This document shows positions 17,691 to 27,373 of a DNA stretch of 64,000 nt, piece after piece. Both the position numbers and the translations under genes were made by a program. Positions within the stretch are counted from its first letter, which is position 1; each line of letters begins with the position of its first letter. The notes below the pieces were generated by a model. It ran no database searches, was not told the DNA's origin, and was given only the letters and a program-made list of their open reading frames with translations. The DNA comes from Krasilnikovia cinnamomea (lineage in GTDB: Bacteria; Actinomycetota; Actinomycetes; Mycobacteriales; Micromonosporaceae): positions 1,984,001 to 2,048,000 of the forward strand of contig NZ_SHKY01000001.1 in NCBI RefSeq assembly GCF_004217545.1. Direction: 5' to 3'.

Positions 17691-19751
17691 GTGGCGCGCA
17701 GCGTGTACGTCGCGGGGTTGGGCCCCGCGGTCGGCAAGGGCATCGTGGCGCTCGGGGTGGTCGAGCTGCTGTCCCGGCAGGTGGCCCGCATCGGAGTGTT
17801 CCGGCCGCTGGTCGGCGACCAGGGCCCCGACCCGATCCTGACCCTGCTGATCGACCGGTATCCGACGCTGGCGCCGTACGGGGACTCGTTCGGGATGACC
17901 GCCGGTGAGGCGGCCGCGCTGCTGGCCGACGGCCGGCGCGAGGAGCTGATCTCCCGGATCATCGAGCGCTACCGCGAGGTGGAGCGGCGGTGCGCCTCCG
18001 TGGTGGTGATCGGCACCGACTTCACCGAGAGCCACGACGGCGCGGACGAGATGCCCCGCGAGCTGGGCCTCAACGCCCGGCTGGCCACGGAGTTCGGCAG
18101 TGTCGTCATCCCGGTGGTGAGTGGGCAGGGACGGGTCGACCTGGGCGCGGTGGTGCGGTCGGCGTACCACTCGCTGGTGGACCTGCACGCGACCGTCGTC
18201 GCCGTGGTCGCGAACCGGGCGCAGCCCGGCGCGCCCACCCCGGCCGGGCTGCCGGTACCGGTGTACGTCGTGCCGGAGGTGCCCGCGATCTCGTCTCCGA
18301 CGGTGGCCGAGGTGGCGGCGGCGCTCGACGCCACCGTGGTCAGTGGCAACGCGGCGGCGCTGGACCGCGACGTCCTCGACTACGTGGTCGGCGCCGCGCA
18401 CGTGCCCGCGGTGCTGGAGCACCTGACCGACGGCGGCCTGCTGATCACCCCGGGTGACCGGTCGGACCTGCTGGTGGCCGCGAGCGCCGCGCACGCGGCG
18501 GGCAACGTGACACTGGCCGGGCTGGTGCTGACGATCGGCACGCCGCCCGACCCGCGGGTGGTGAAGGTGATCGAACGGCTGAACACCGGCCTCGCCATGC
18601 TGGTGGTGAAGACGGACAGCTACGACACGATCGCGGCGGCGGGCCGAATCGAGGCCCGGCTGGGCCCGGCCACCCCGCGCAAGGTGGAGGCGGCGCTCGG
18701 CGCGTTCGAGACCAATGTGGACATCGCCGAGCTCAACCGGCTGCTCGACGTCACCCGCTCCAGCCGGCGGACCCCGCTGATGTTCGAGTACGACCTCATC
18801 GACCGGGCCCGCGCGGACCGGCGGCACCTGGTGCTGCCGGAGGGCACGGACGAGCGGATCCTGCGCGCCACCGAGACGTTGCTGCGCCGTGGGGTCGCCG
18901 ACCTGACCCTGCTGGGCGACCCGGCCGAGATCACCCGCCGAGCGCGGGAACTCGGCGTGGAGATCGACGGCGCGCGGCTGGCGGACCCGGCGACCAGCGA
19001 GTGGCGCGACCGCTTCGCCCGCCGGTACGCCGAGCTGCGTACCCATCGCGGTGTCTCGCTCGACCTGGCCTACGACGTGGTCCGCGACGTCAGCTACTTC
19101 GGCACGCTGATGGTCGACGCCGGGCTGGCGGACGGCATGATCTCCGGTGCCACGCACACCACGGCGGCGACGATCCGCCCGGCGTTCGAAATCATCAAGA
19201 CCGTGCCCGAGGTGTCGGTGGCCTCCAGCGTGTTCTTCATGCTGCTGGCCGACCGCGTCCTGGTGTACGGCGACTGCGCCGTCAACCCCGACCCGGACGC
19301 GACGCAACTGGCCGACATCGCGGTGTCGTCCGCGCAGACCGCCGCCGCGTTCGGCATCGAACCGCGGGTGGCGATGCTGTCGTACTCGACCGGCAGTTCC
19401 GGCGCGGGCGCCGACGTGGAGAAGGTGGCCGCCGCGACGGACCTGGTCCGGTCCCGCCGCCCCGATCTGCCGGTCGAGGGCCCGATCCAGTACGACGCCG
19501 CGATCGACCCGGCGGTCGCCGCCGCGAAGCTGCCCGACAGCGCGGTCGCGGGCAAGGCGACGGTCTTCGTGTTCCCGGACCTGAACACGGGCAACAACAC
19601 CTACAAGGCGGTGCAGCGGTCGGCGAACGCGGTCGCGGTGGGCCCGGTGATGCAGGGGCTGCGCCGCCCGGTGAACGACCTGTCCCGCGGCGCGACGGTC
19701 AAGGACATCGTCAACACGGTGGCGATCACGGCGATCCAGGCGGCGACATGA
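17691..19751 (+). CDS. pta: Phosphate acetyltransferase, long form
   Basis: This 686-aa enzyme makes acetyl phosphate from acetyl-CoA and works with AckA. The N-terminal third is the DRTGG/BioD-like regulatory half. Its P-loop-like segment AGLGPAVGKG is degenerate because Gly replaces the Ser/Thr after Lys. The C-terminal catalytic domain starts around residue 365 (LVLPEGTDERILRA) and includes SYSTGSSGAG and VFPDLNTGNNTYKAVQ. It starts at GTG 17691. Its stop overlaps ackA (ATGA), so both are made from one message. Confidence 0.96.
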   Translation: MARSVYVAGLGPAVGKGIVALGVVELLSRQVARIGVFRPLVGDQGPDPILTLLIDRYPTLAPYGDSFGMTAGEAAALLADGRREELISRIIERYREVERRCASVVVIGTDFTESHDGADEMPRELGLNARLATEFGSVVIPVVSGQGRVDLGAVVRSAYHSLVDLHATVVAVVANRAQPGAPTPAGLPVPVYVVPEVPAISSPTVAEVAAALDATVVSGNAAALDRDVLDYVVGAAHVPAVLEHLTDGGLLITPGDRSDLLVAASAAHAAGNVTLAGLVLTIGTPPDPRVVKVIERLNTGLAMLVVKTDSYDTIAAAGRIEARLGPATPRKVEAALGAFETNVDIAELNRLLDVTRSSRRTPLMFEYDLIDRARADRRHLVLPEGTDERILRATETLLRRGVADLTLLGDPAEITRRARELGVEIDGARLADPATSEWRDRFARRYAELRTHRGVSLDLAYDVVRDVSYFGTLMVDAGLADGMISGATHTTAATIRPAFEIIKTVPEVSVASSVFFMLLADRVLVYGDCAVNPDPDATQLADIAVSSAQTAAAFGIEPRVAMLSYSTGSSGAGADVEKVAAATDLVRSRRPDLPVEGPIQYDAAIDPAVAAAKLPDSAVAGKATVFVFPDLNTGNNTYKAVQRSANAVAVGPVMQGLRRPVNDLSRGATVKDIVNTVAITAIQAAT

Positions 19752-20869
19752 CCCGAATCCTCGTCCTCAACACCGGCTCGTCGTCGGTCAAGTACCGGCT
19801 GTTCGACGGGACCGCGACGGTCGCCAAGGGGCTGGTCGAGCGGATCGGCGAGCCGGGCGGCGAGGTGCACGACCACGAGACCGCGCTGCGGCAGATCATG
19901 GAAGGCATCGACCTGGCCGGGCTGGTCGCGGTCGGGCACCGGGTGGTGCACGGCGGCAGCGAGTTCACCCGGGCCACGGTCATCGACGACGAGGTCGCGG
20001 CCACGATCGCGCGGCTGGTGCCGCTGGCGCCGCTGCACAACCCGCCCGCGCTCAGCGGCATCGACGTGGCCCGCAAGCTGCTGCCGGAGGTGCCGCAGGT
20101 CGCCGTGTTCGACACGGCGTTCCACGCCACGATCCCGCCCGAGGGCGTCACGTACGCGATCGACGCGGGCCTGGCGCAGCGCTGGGGCGTGCGGCGCTAC
20201 GGCTTCCACGGGACGTCCCACGCGTACGTGGCGCGGCGCACGGCCGAGCTGATCGGCGTGCCCGCCGACCGGGCCGACATCATCACCGTGCACCTGGGCA
20301 ACGGCGCCAGCGCCTGCGCGGTGCGGGGCGGGCGCAGCGTCGCCACGTCGATGGGCATGGCGCCCCAGGGCGGCCTGGTCATGGGTACGCGCAGCGGCGA
20401 CATCGACCCCGCGATCGTCTTCCACCTGCACCGGGTGGCCGGGCTGTCGATCGACGAGGTCGAGGACATGCTGACCCGTCACGCGGGGATGCGCGGCCTG
20501 GCCGGCGAGAACGACATGCGCGAGGTGGAGCGGCGCCTGGCGGAGGGCGACCCGGCGGCCACCCTGGCGGTGGACGTCTACTGCCGACGGATCCGCGAGT
20601 ACGTCGGCGCGTACCTGGCCGTGCTGGGGCGGGCCGACGCGATCGCGTTCACGGCCGGGGTCGGCCAGCATTCACCGATCGTGCGGGGCCGGGCACTGGC
20701 GGGCATGACCGCGCTGGGCATCAGCGTCGACCCGGAGCGTAACGAGCGCAACGCGCCGGTGATCTCCCCGGACGGGGCGCCGGTCGCGGTGTGCGTGGTG
20801 CCCACGGACGAGGAACTGGAGATCGCCGAACAGACCCGGGCGACCCTGGACGGACGGGTGGCCGGCTGA
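19748..20869 (+). CDS. ackA: Acetate kinase
   Basis: This 373-aa ASKHA-fold kinase interconverts acetyl phosphate plus ADP and acetate plus ATP. Signature stretches are VLNTGSSSVKYRLF at the N-terminus, GHRVVHGG, FDTAFHATIP, GFHGTSHAYV, VHLGNGAS and FTAGVGQHS. The length is slightly below the usual 390-400. It overlaps pta by 4 bp. Together they provide acetate overflow and substrate-level ATP. Confidence 0.97.
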   Translation: MTRILVLNTGSSSVKYRLFDGTATVAKGLVERIGEPGGEVHDHETALRQIMEGIDLAGLVAVGHRVVHGGSEFTRATVIDDEVAATIARLVPLAPLHNPPALSGIDVARKLLPEVPQVAVFDTAFHATIPPEGVTYAIDAGLAQRWGVRRYGFHGTSHAYVARRTAELIGVPADRADIITVHLGNGASACAVRGGRSVATSMGMAPQGGLVMGTRSGDIDPAIVFHLHRVAGLSIDEVEDMLTRHAGMRGLAGENDMREVERRLAEGDPAATLAVDVYCRRIREYVGAYLAVLGRADAIAFTAGVGQHSPIVRGRALAGMTALGISVDPERNERNAPVISPDGAPVAVCVVPTDEELEIAEQTRATLDGRVAG

Positions 20870-20982
20870 GGCCACCCCCGTTCGGGCGGTCGAGACGAAC
20901 GCCACCTTTCCGCCGCCCGGCAGATCCCACTATTCTGGTCGCTTCCGTCCCCCGGCAGCCGACAGAAGTTGATCCCTCACCT

Positions 20983-22194
20983 ATGCCCACACTTGGCTTC
21001 AGGGCCCGCCCGGCCATCCTGCCGAAGCGCCTGGATTCCCTGACCAGCCTGCGGTTCTTCGCGGCCTTCGCGGTTTTCGCCCACCACTTCACGGGCGTGG
21101 GAGGCGGGACCGGTTTCGGGCGCTCACCGCTGATCTACCCGTACTCGGAGATCGGTGGACACGGCGTCACCTTCTTCTTCGTGCTCTCCGGCTTCCTGAT
21201 GATGTGGGTCTTCAAGCCCCACGAGCATCCCGGTGCCTTCTACTGGCGCCGCATCGGCCGGATCTGGCCGGCCCACCTCGTCGCGCTCGTGCTCGGCGTG
21301 TACGCCTACTACATCGCGGCGCACAAGACCATCCACTGGCCCAGCGTGCTCTCCTCGGTCTTCCTCGTCCAGAACTGGTTTCCCCAGGTCACGCCCACCC
21401 TTCCGGGCAACGAGGTGACCTGGACGCTCAGCGTCGAAGTGCTCTTCTACGCGCTGTTCCCGCTGCTGGGGCGGGTCGCCGCCCGGATGCGCACGCGCTG
21501 GCTGGTCGCGGCCACCGCAGCCGGTCTGATCGGGATGTGGGCCGTCCACTGGTTCGCGACCGCGCACTTCTCCCGGCCGCATGCCGGCTGGGTCATGCGC
21601 CACCCGCTGGTGTACCTGCCGGAATTCCTGCTTGGCATGACCCTCGCGCTGGCCGTGAGCCGCGGCTGGCGGCTGCCGCTGCGCCCGGTGGTGCCGGTCA
21701 CCCTGCTGCTCGGCTACGTCTTCTGCTACTACCAGGGCCGGATGCGGCTGTCCGACCCCGTGGTGGCGCAACTCGACTTCACCGTACGGCCGGTGATCGC
21801 GATCCTGTCCGGCCTGATCATCGTGGCGTTCGTCCAGCGCGAGGTGCGGGGGCTGCGCGGCCTCCTGAACGCCAGGCCGCTCGTACTGCTGGGCCTGTGG
21901 TCGTACAGCTTCTACCTGATCCACCACTCGATCAGCCGGCTGGCGACCTACCAGTGGGGCCGGATGCCGGACAACGACGCGGTGCTGTTCACGATGCTCG
22001 GCATGGCCGTGGTGGTGAACGCGATGTCCTGGGCGCTGTTCGCCTACGTGGAGGAACCGGCCGAGAAGTGGTGGCGCGAGCACACCCCCCGGCGCTGGCT
22101 GGACCGCCAGGGGCCCGGCCCGGCCCGGGCGGTGATCCCGGCGCGGCGCGACGGGACCGACCTGAGCCCTGAGCCGGAGCCCGCCCCCGTCTAG
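20983..22194 (+). CDS. Acyltransferase-3 family membrane protein (OafA/YrhL-like)
   Basis: This 403-aa integral membrane O-acyltransferase has about ten hydrophobic segments. It shows LTSLRFFAAFAVFAHHF at the N-terminus (RxxxA and the conserved His pair), GHGVTFFFVLSGFLMMW, and WTLSVEVLFYALFP. Such proteins acylate cell-surface sugars or antibiotic moieties. The start is ATG 20983; the frame is open further upstream but overlaps ackA. It ends where the convergent anti-sigma gene ends. The acceptor is unknown. Confidence 0.9.
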   Translation: MPTLGFRARPAILPKRLDSLTSLRFFAAFAVFAHHFTGVGGGTGFGRSPLIYPYSEIGGHGVTFFFVLSGFLMMWVFKPHEHPGAFYWRRIGRIWPAHLVALVLGVYAYYIAAHKTIHWPSVLSSVFLVQNWFPQVTPTLPGNEVTWTLSVEVLFYALFPLLGRVAARMRTRWLVAATAAGLIGMWAVHWFATAHFSRPHAGWVMRHPLVYLPEFLLGMTLALAVSRGWRLPLRPVVPVTLLLGYVFCYYQGRMRLSDPVVAQLDFTVRPVIAILSGLIIVAFVQREVRGLRGLLNARPLVLLGLWSYSFYLIHHSISRLATYQWGRMPDNDAVLFTMLGMAVVVNAMSWALFAYVEEPAEKWWREHTPRRWLDRQGPGPARAVIPARRDGTDLSPEPEPAPV

Positions 22195-22896
22195 CTACAC
22201 CGGGACCGAGACCAGCTTCGCTCCCTCGACGGTCTCCACCTCGATCGCGGCGACGTCGCCGGGCGCGACCAGGGCGAAGCCGTCCAGGTTCGTGCCGGTC
22301 GGCTCGCTGGCGGCGGAGACGAGCCAGCTGCCCGCCTCGCGTCGGCTGCCGTCGCGCGCGACGACCATCAGCCGGCAGCGCTGCCCGGCCGCGATCCCGC
22401 TCACCGAGGCGTTGACCCGTACCCAGCCGGCGGCCGGACGGACCGCCACGCTCATCCGCGCGCCGGACGCCGGGTCCTGCGCCGATCCGAGCATGGTCCC
22501 CGGCGCGGAGGCCGGCGTCGTCACCGGCGGAGGGAGCGCGCCCGGCGGCGGGGCGGTGGCGCGCCCCAGGACCGCACCCCCGCCCAGGACGGCGCCGCCC
22601 ACCGCCACCGCCGCGGCCGCCACCGTCGCCCGCCGCCGCCAGTCCTGCCGGCCGCGCTCCTTGCGTACCGTTCGCAGGGTGCGCTGCAGCAGCAACTCGC
22701 CGTCGGCCGGTGGCCCGTCGATCAACGCCTCCGGCGGGACCCCACCGAGGGCGGTCTCGACGCCGCGCAGATCGTCCACCTCAAGCCGGCATGCCTGGCA
22801 CGACGCGATGTGCTGGTCCACCGTGGATACCTCCTGCTCATCCAGGGCATTGAGCACGTAGGCGCCGAGCAGAGGAGTCACGTGTTCGGTGGTCAT
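22195..22896 (-). CDS. Membrane anti-sigma factor, RskA-like
   Basis: This 233-aa anti-sigma factor pairs with the ECF sigma gene by an ATGA overlap. The N-terminal cytoplasmic zinc-binding domain has HxxxCxxC (HIASCQAC). One membrane helix (ATVAAAAVAVGGAVLGG) precedes a C-terminal extracytoplasmic RskA domain (MLGSAQDPASGARMSV to the end). Release is probably by regulated proteolysis, as for mycobacterial RskA and RslA. Confidence 0.9.
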   Translation of the reverse strand: MTTEHVTPLLGAYVLNALDEQEVSTVDQHIASCQACRLEVDDLRGVETALGGVPPEALIDGPPADGELLLQRTLRTVRKERGRQDWRRRATVAAAAVAVGGAVLGGGAVLGRATAPPPGALPPPVTTPASAPGTMLGSAQDPASGARMSVAVRPAAGWVRVNASVSGIAAGQRCRLMVVARDGSRREAGSWLVSAASEPTGTNLDGFALVAPGDVAAIEVETVEGAKLVSVPV

Positions 22897-23465
22897 CCGG
22901 CCACTCCCTTCATGGCGACCATCTGGCCGTGCGGTTGCGCCGGTTGACTGGTGAACGCCTCACGCATCCGCCGTAACGCGTAGTAGGTGCGCGACTTGAT
23001 CGTGCCCGGCGGTACCCCGAGTGCGTCGGCGGCCTCGGCCACGGTGTGACCCTGGAAGTAGATGGCGTGCAGGACGTCGCGGTGCTCGGGTGACAACTGC
23101 TCAAGCGCATCGAGTACGACGATGGAGTCCACGACCCCTTCGGCGTGGTCGTCGCGTACCGGCACGGTGGCCGGGGACTCCGGCACCTCCGTGGGACGCC
23201 GCGACCGGGCGCGGAACCGGTCGGTCACGATGTTGCGGGCGACCGTGAGCAGCCAGCCACGGACCGAACCCTTGCTGTTGGTCAACGCCTCCGGATGTCG
23301 CCAGGCACGGAGCAGGGTCTCCTGTACGACGTCCTCGGCCGCGGCGCGGTCGCCGGTGAGGCGGTTGGCATACGCCAGCAGGGCACCACCGTGTTCCTCG
23401 TACAACGCGCGGATCAGCACCTCGTCGGTGGCGGTGTCCTTGCGGCGGGACCACACGGCAGCCAT
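22893..23465 (-). CDS. ECF RNA polymerase sigma factor (SigK/SigL-like)
   Basis: This 190-aa sigma factor has region 2 (LLAYANRLTGDRAAAEDVVQ, then ETLLRAWRHPE) and region 4 (LSPEHRDVLHAIYFQGHTVA, then PPGTIKSRTYYALRRMRE). It resembles group ECF19 and the SigK/SigL proteins paired with RskA-type anti-sigma factors. It is first in a two-gene operon. The lipoprotein gene 150 bp upstream on the same strand may be a target. Confidence 0.93.
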   Translation of the reverse strand: MAAVWSRRKDTATDEVLIRALYEEHGGALLAYANRLTGDRAAAEDVVQETLLRAWRHPEALTNSKGSVRGWLLTVARNIVTDRFRARSRRPTEVPESPATVPVRDDHAEGVVDSIVVLDALEQLSPEHRDVLHAIYFQGHTVAEAADALGVPPGTIKSRTYYALRRMREAFTSQPAQPHGQMVAMKGVAG

Positions 23466-23614
23466 TCGCGCCTCCTCCTCACCCGTGGTGCTGGCCGGGC
23501 GATGCCATTGGTGGACTGCTCTGGTGCACGCCCCGCGAAGCGTCCCGGTTCATTTCCTTGCGGAAAGAGTCGGCCATGCCACAGTCGTACCGATAGCCCT
23601 TGTCGGGGGAAACG

Positions 23615-24121
23615 TCAGCCCGCCGGATCGTCCTTGATCAATTTGCCGTCGCGGCCGATGGCGAACCAGGTGCCGTCCACGCCCTGCCCGTCGAGGTCAC
23701 CCGGGCCGAGGTCGCCCGCGTAGTAGTAGAGCGGCCAGCCGCCGTAGACCGCCTGGCTGGCGCCCTCGCCGCGGGAGACCGTGGTCAACAACGAGGCTTG
23801 CAGGCCGCTGCCGAGCGTGACGGCCTTCTCGCTGGTCAACGCCGGCCAGGTGGCGATGCATGCCCCGGTGCAGCTGCTGGCTCCGCCCTTGTCCGCGGTG
23901 AACGCGTACAGGCTCCGGCCGCTCTGGTCGACGAGGATGGACCCGATCGCCGAATCCGCGAGCTGAACGCCGGTCGGGGCCGCCGCCGCGTTCGCACTCG
24001 CGGCGGGGGCCGACGGCTTCGGTGCGGTCCTTTCCGACGGGCCGCTACACCCGACCGCTCCGGCCGCGAGAAGCGCCCCACACAGGACCGAGGACACCGG
24101 CCTGCCCACTGACTGTCGCAT
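23615..24121 (-). CDS. Predicted lipoprotein of the COG4315 type
   Basis: This 168-aa exported protein has a signal peptide ending in GAVGC, a lipobox with Ala at -3. A Ser/Ala/Pro-rich linker is followed by two repeats of the COG4315 fold, with LYAFTADKGGASSCTGACIA and then PLYYYAGDLGPGDLDGQGV. Such proteins are surface lipoproteins of unknown function and are often next to ECF sigma/anti-sigma pairs. GGAGGGAA directly upstream supports the ATG at 24121. Confidence 0.85.
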   Translation of the reverse strand: MRQSVGRPVSSVLCGALLAAGAVGCSGPSERTAPKPSAPAASANAAAAPTGVQLADSAIGSILVDQSGRSLYAFTADKGGASSCTGACIATWPALTSEKAVTLGSGLQASLLTTVSRGEGASQAVYGGWPLYYYAGDLGPGDLDGQGVDGTWFAIGRDGKLIKDDPAG

Positions 24122-24303
24122 ACGTTCCCTCCACGATGGTCTCGTCGTGGGCCAAACGCCGGGGGCGGACAACCGGTTCACCGGATCCATACCGGATGTG
24201 ATCCAGAGCATGTTCTCCCGCTTGCCGTTGAACCGATCGGAACCACCGGGCGTGTGCAGCCCGGAACGGCAGGAAGCCCACCATCGACATCGTTGGAGAC
24301 CTC

Positions 24304-25311
24304 ATGAAAATGCCCGTCGCCGTATCAGCGCTCGCGCTGACTGTCTGCGGACTCGTGCTGGCCCCGGCAGCGCCGCCCGCTTCCGCCGCCCCCGGCGCAC
24401 CGACCACACCGGGCACCCACTCGATGGCCGGCATGAACCATGCGGCGATGCCCGTCACGGCACCGACGTCGACCGGCAGCCGCGCCGACGGCGTACGCCG
24501 CTCCCACGAGCGGCCGCAGTACTTCGCGGCCACGCTGAACGGACGCAACGAGGTACCGGTCCCCGGCGGACCCGCCGTCGGCGACTACGACGGCCAGGCC
24601 ACCGGCCTGGTACGGGTGCAGGGAAACCGTGTGACGTTCGCGTTCCGCTGGAAGAAGATCGGCGCGCCGACCCTCGGCCACATCCACCAGGGCAAGGCCG
24701 GCGTCAACGGTGACGTGAAGGTCCCCCTGTTCACCAGCGCGATGCCCGCGACGGTGAACGCCGCGGCCGGGGTCACCACGGTCAGCGATTCGGCCATCGC
24801 CGACGCGATCCGCCGCCGGCCCGCCGAGTTCTATCTGAACCTGCACACCGCCGAGTTCCCCGGTGGCGCGGTCCGTGGGCAGCTGCACAGTCTGCGCGGG
24901 TCGGCGGATGTGCTCGGCCTGCTGCGCGGCGGCACCCTGAAGGCGTTCCTCTCCGGCGACCAGGAGGTACCCACCCCCGGCGGCCCCGCGGTCGGCGACC
25001 CGACCGGCCGCGCGGTGAGCTTCATCCAGCCGCGCGGGAACGCCCGCGTCGACTACTCGTTCGCCTGGGTCGGTGTCCGACCCACGCTGGGCCACATCCA
25101 TGAGGGCAAGGCCGGCGTGAACGGCCCCGTCGTCGTGCCGCTGTTCACCACCGCGATGCCCAGCACGATCATCGCGGTCTCCGGCACGGTGGTCGGCCTG
25201 GACTCGAAGATCCTCCGCCGGATCAAGCAGAAGCCGTCCGGGTTCTACGCCAACCTGCACACCGCGGAGTTCCCTGGCGGCGCGGTACGCGGCCAGTTGT
25301 TCCGCCGCTGA
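24304..25311 (+). CDS. Secreted protein with two CHRD domains
   Basis: This 335-aa exported protein has a Sec signal peptide of about 29 residues ending in PASAA, then a short Met/His-containing stretch (HSMAGMNHAAMP) that could bind metal. Two CHRD domains follow at about 75-200 and 205-335, each with GHIHxGKAGVNG and NLHTAEFPGGAVRGQL. CHRD domains occur in chordin and in bacterial secreted proteins of unclear role. It is divergent from the lipoprotein gene with 182 bp between. Confidence 0.9.
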   Translation: MKMPVAVSALALTVCGLVLAPAAPPASAAPGAPTTPGTHSMAGMNHAAMPVTAPTSTGSRADGVRRSHERPQYFAATLNGRNEVPVPGGPAVGDYDGQATGLVRVQGNRVTFAFRWKKIGAPTLGHIHQGKAGVNGDVKVPLFTSAMPATVNAAAGVTTVSDSAIADAIRRRPAEFYLNLHTAEFPGGAVRGQLHSLRGSADVLGLLRGGTLKAFLSGDQEVPTPGGPAVGDPTGRAVSFIQPRGNARVDYSFAWVGVRPTLGHIHEGKAGVNGPVVVPLFTTAMPSTIIAVSGTVVGLDSKILRRIKQKPSGFYANLHTAEFPGGAVRGQLFRR

Positions 25312-25469
25312 CCGGTACACCGACGAGCCGGTACACCCGACGAGCCGCCGGCCCTGCACCCGCCAAGGGCCGGCGCGCTCCGTCACACCCGGCGCGCTCT
25401 CCGTAGCCTCCGGCGCTCTCCATAGCGTCCCGCCGCTCTCCGTAGCCTCCGGCACGCTCCGTAGCGTCC
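25312..25469. repeat. Two families of short tandem repeats after the CHRD gene
   Basis: Directly after the CHRD stop (25309-25311) a 16-17-bp unit with core CCGGTACACC is present twice (25312-25344). From about 25372 to 25469 a degenerate unit of about 20 bp with core GCTCTCCGTAGC occurs four to five times. No gene is evident here. The region separates convergent genes. Confidence 0.8.
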
Positions 25470-25505
25470 GGCGTGCGTGACGGATCAGCGCGCTGAGCCG
25501 AAGGG

Positions 25506-25670
25506 TCAGGCGGCCAGCCAGACGATCAGCGCCACCAGCAGGACCGCCACCACGATGCCACCCACGATGAGTGGAACCTTGGAAGCCGCCGGCTCCTCCG
25601 GGGTGGTGTTCTGAGTGAAGGCGCGGAAAGCCTCGGTGTTGCCGCTGGGGTCGACGGAGTTGTCAGGCAT
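25506..25670 (-). CDS. Small single-pass membrane protein, unknown
   Basis: This 54-aa protein starts at ATG 25670. A polar, acidic N-terminal half (residues 1-31) is followed by one membrane helix (VPLIVGGIVVAVLLVALIVW) and a very short tail. Topology with the N-terminal half in the cytoplasm or outside cannot be decided. No function can be assigned. Codon use is like its neighbours, supporting a real gene. Confidence 0.65.
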   Translation of the reverse strand: MPDNSVDPSGNTEAFRAFTQNTTPEEPAASKVPLIVGGIVVAVLLVALIVWLAA

Positions 25671-25804
25671 GGGCAGGACAATAGCGAAGCGGCGCATCCC
25701 GGCAACACCCCGCGGGCGGTGATCGACGCGACGTCTGCCAGCGAGAACATCCCGCATCGCCGGAAATCACTCCTCGGTGGACGACTCCCGCCTACGGTCG
25801 AGAC

Positions 25805-27241
25805 GTGGGAACAAAACGGATCTTCCGGACGGCTATCGTCATGGTGCTCGCCGTGCCGGCCGTCGCCTGGGCCGCGGAACGATCGGTGCCCCGCCTGACC
25901 CGGCCACACGCCGCCGAACGCCCTCCCGGACCCCACTCCACGGCGCCGAGCTCAGCGCCGAACGCGCCCCGGTACGCGGTCGGCGTGCGGACCTTGGTGC
26001 TGTCCCGTGGCGCTGACCGCCCGCTGCGCACCCTGCTGTTCTACCCGGCGTCCGGCCCGCCGCGCCTCGTCCCCGCAGCCGTGACCGTGCCGGCCACGCT
26101 CACCGCCGGGCCCGCGCCCACCCCGGCGGCACGCACCGTAGCGATTGCGCTCCGCACCTCCAGCCCTCCCGCCGCGTCCACCTCCCGACGCCGCCCGGCC
26201 ACCGTCGCCAACGCGCTGACCAACCCGCCCGGCCCCACCGCCGGATCCCACGCGCCCGGTCCCGCCGCGTCCGCCTCGGGGTCCGGGCCCAGCGCGTCCA
26301 GCTCGGGGTCCGCGCCTGCCACCCGGTCCAGCCCCAGCCCGAGCCCCAGCACTGCTGCCGTGCCCAGCGCGCCCAGTACGGCCAAGGCGGCCAGCTCCGA
26401 CATCGCGCCGGCCTCGGCGGCGGCCGCCGCACCAGCGTCGCGCGAGCCCTGTCCCGCGACGCTGCCCGGTGCGCCCGCCACCGCGCTGCCCGGCCAGCCG
26501 CTGGCCACTCCGGCGCCGGGCCGATTCCCGCTGGTGCTGTTCAGTCACGGCCTCGCCGGCACCCCCGAGCGGTACGCCCCCGCCGCGGCGACCTGGGCGG
26601 CGGCCGGGTTCGTCGTCGCGGTGCCCGCGTTCCCGCACACCTGCGCGGGCGCCCCACGCTTCCGCCGGTCCGACATCGTGCACCAGCCCGCCGACGCCCG
26701 CTACGTCCTCAAGGAGATCCGCCGCCTCGACCGCCGACCCGACGACCCGCTGTACGGCCGGATCGACCGGGACCGGGTCGCCGCCGTGGGGCACTCGGCG
26801 GGCGGGTACACGACGACCGGCCTGTTCACCGCGGGACATCCACGGTGGCTCCGTGCGGGTGTGGTCATCGCCGGGTGGCGGGCGCCCGGCGCGTTCGCCG
26901 GGCGCCCGGCTCCGATGCTGTTCCTGCAGGGCGACTCGGACCACGTGGTCCCGCTCGCACACGGGCGGGCCGCGTTCGACGCCGTGCCGTGGCCGAAGTC
27001 GTACGTGCTGATCCCCCGCGCCCACCACGCCGGCTACATGCTGCCCGGCCGCTACGGCTGGAAGCAGATGAACGTCATCGTCACGGACTTTCTGCGCTGG
27101 GCGCTGACCCACGAGGAGGGGACCCGATGGCGGCTGCCCGCCAGCAGCTTCCCGGCCACGGAGAAGGTTCCTGAGGGCACCGCGCCGCCGTCCAGCCGTC
27201 GGGAGGGCGGGTTCCACCGCCCCTTCGAGGACCGCCCGTAA
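25805..27241 (+). CDS. Secreted alpha/beta hydrolase with a long low-complexity insert
   Basis: This 478-aa protein begins with a signal-like helix (TAIVMVLAVPAVAWA). A first beta-strand segment (LRTLLFYPASGP) is separated by about 150 residues rich in Ala, Pro, Ser and Thr from the main hydrolase core (GRFPLVLFSHGLAG). The nucleophile elbow is GHSAGG, the acid is in QGDSDHVVP, and the His is in IPRAHHAGYM. It resembles chlorophyllase/dienelactone-hydrolase-like lipases. The GTG start at 25805 lies about 9 nt after TACGGT, which may be a leaderless promoter. The substrate is unknown. Confidence 0.8.
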   Translation: MGTKRIFRTAIVMVLAVPAVAWAAERSVPRLTRPHAAERPPGPHSTAPSSAPNAPRYAVGVRTLVLSRGADRPLRTLLFYPASGPPRLVPAAVTVPATLTAGPAPTPAARTVAIALRTSSPPAASTSRRRPATVANALTNPPGPTAGSHAPGPAASASGSGPSASSSGSAPATRSSPSPSPSTAAVPSAPSTAKAASSDIAPASAAAAAPASREPCPATLPGAPATALPGQPLATPAPGRFPLVLFSHGLAGTPERYAPAAATWAAAGFVVAVPAFPHTCAGAPRFRRSDIVHQPADARYVLKEIRRLDRRPDDPLYGRIDRDRVAAVGHSAGGYTTTGLFTAGHPRWLRAGVVIAGWRAPGAFAGRPAPMLFLQGDSDHVVPLAHGRAAFDAVPWPKSYVLIPRAHHAGYMLPGRYGWKQMNVIVTDFLRWALTHEEGTRWRLPASSFPATEKVPEGTAPPSSRREGGFHRPFEDRP

Positions 27242-27373
27242 CGCACCCGCCGGTTCGTCGCGGCACCGCGCAAGCGCCGGGCTGAGCCGGGCCGCCCTCG
27301 CCCTCGACAGCGGCACCCTCCACCTTCCTCCCACCCTCTTCGAGGGTCGGCCGCAGGTGGCCGGGCGGGGCAA

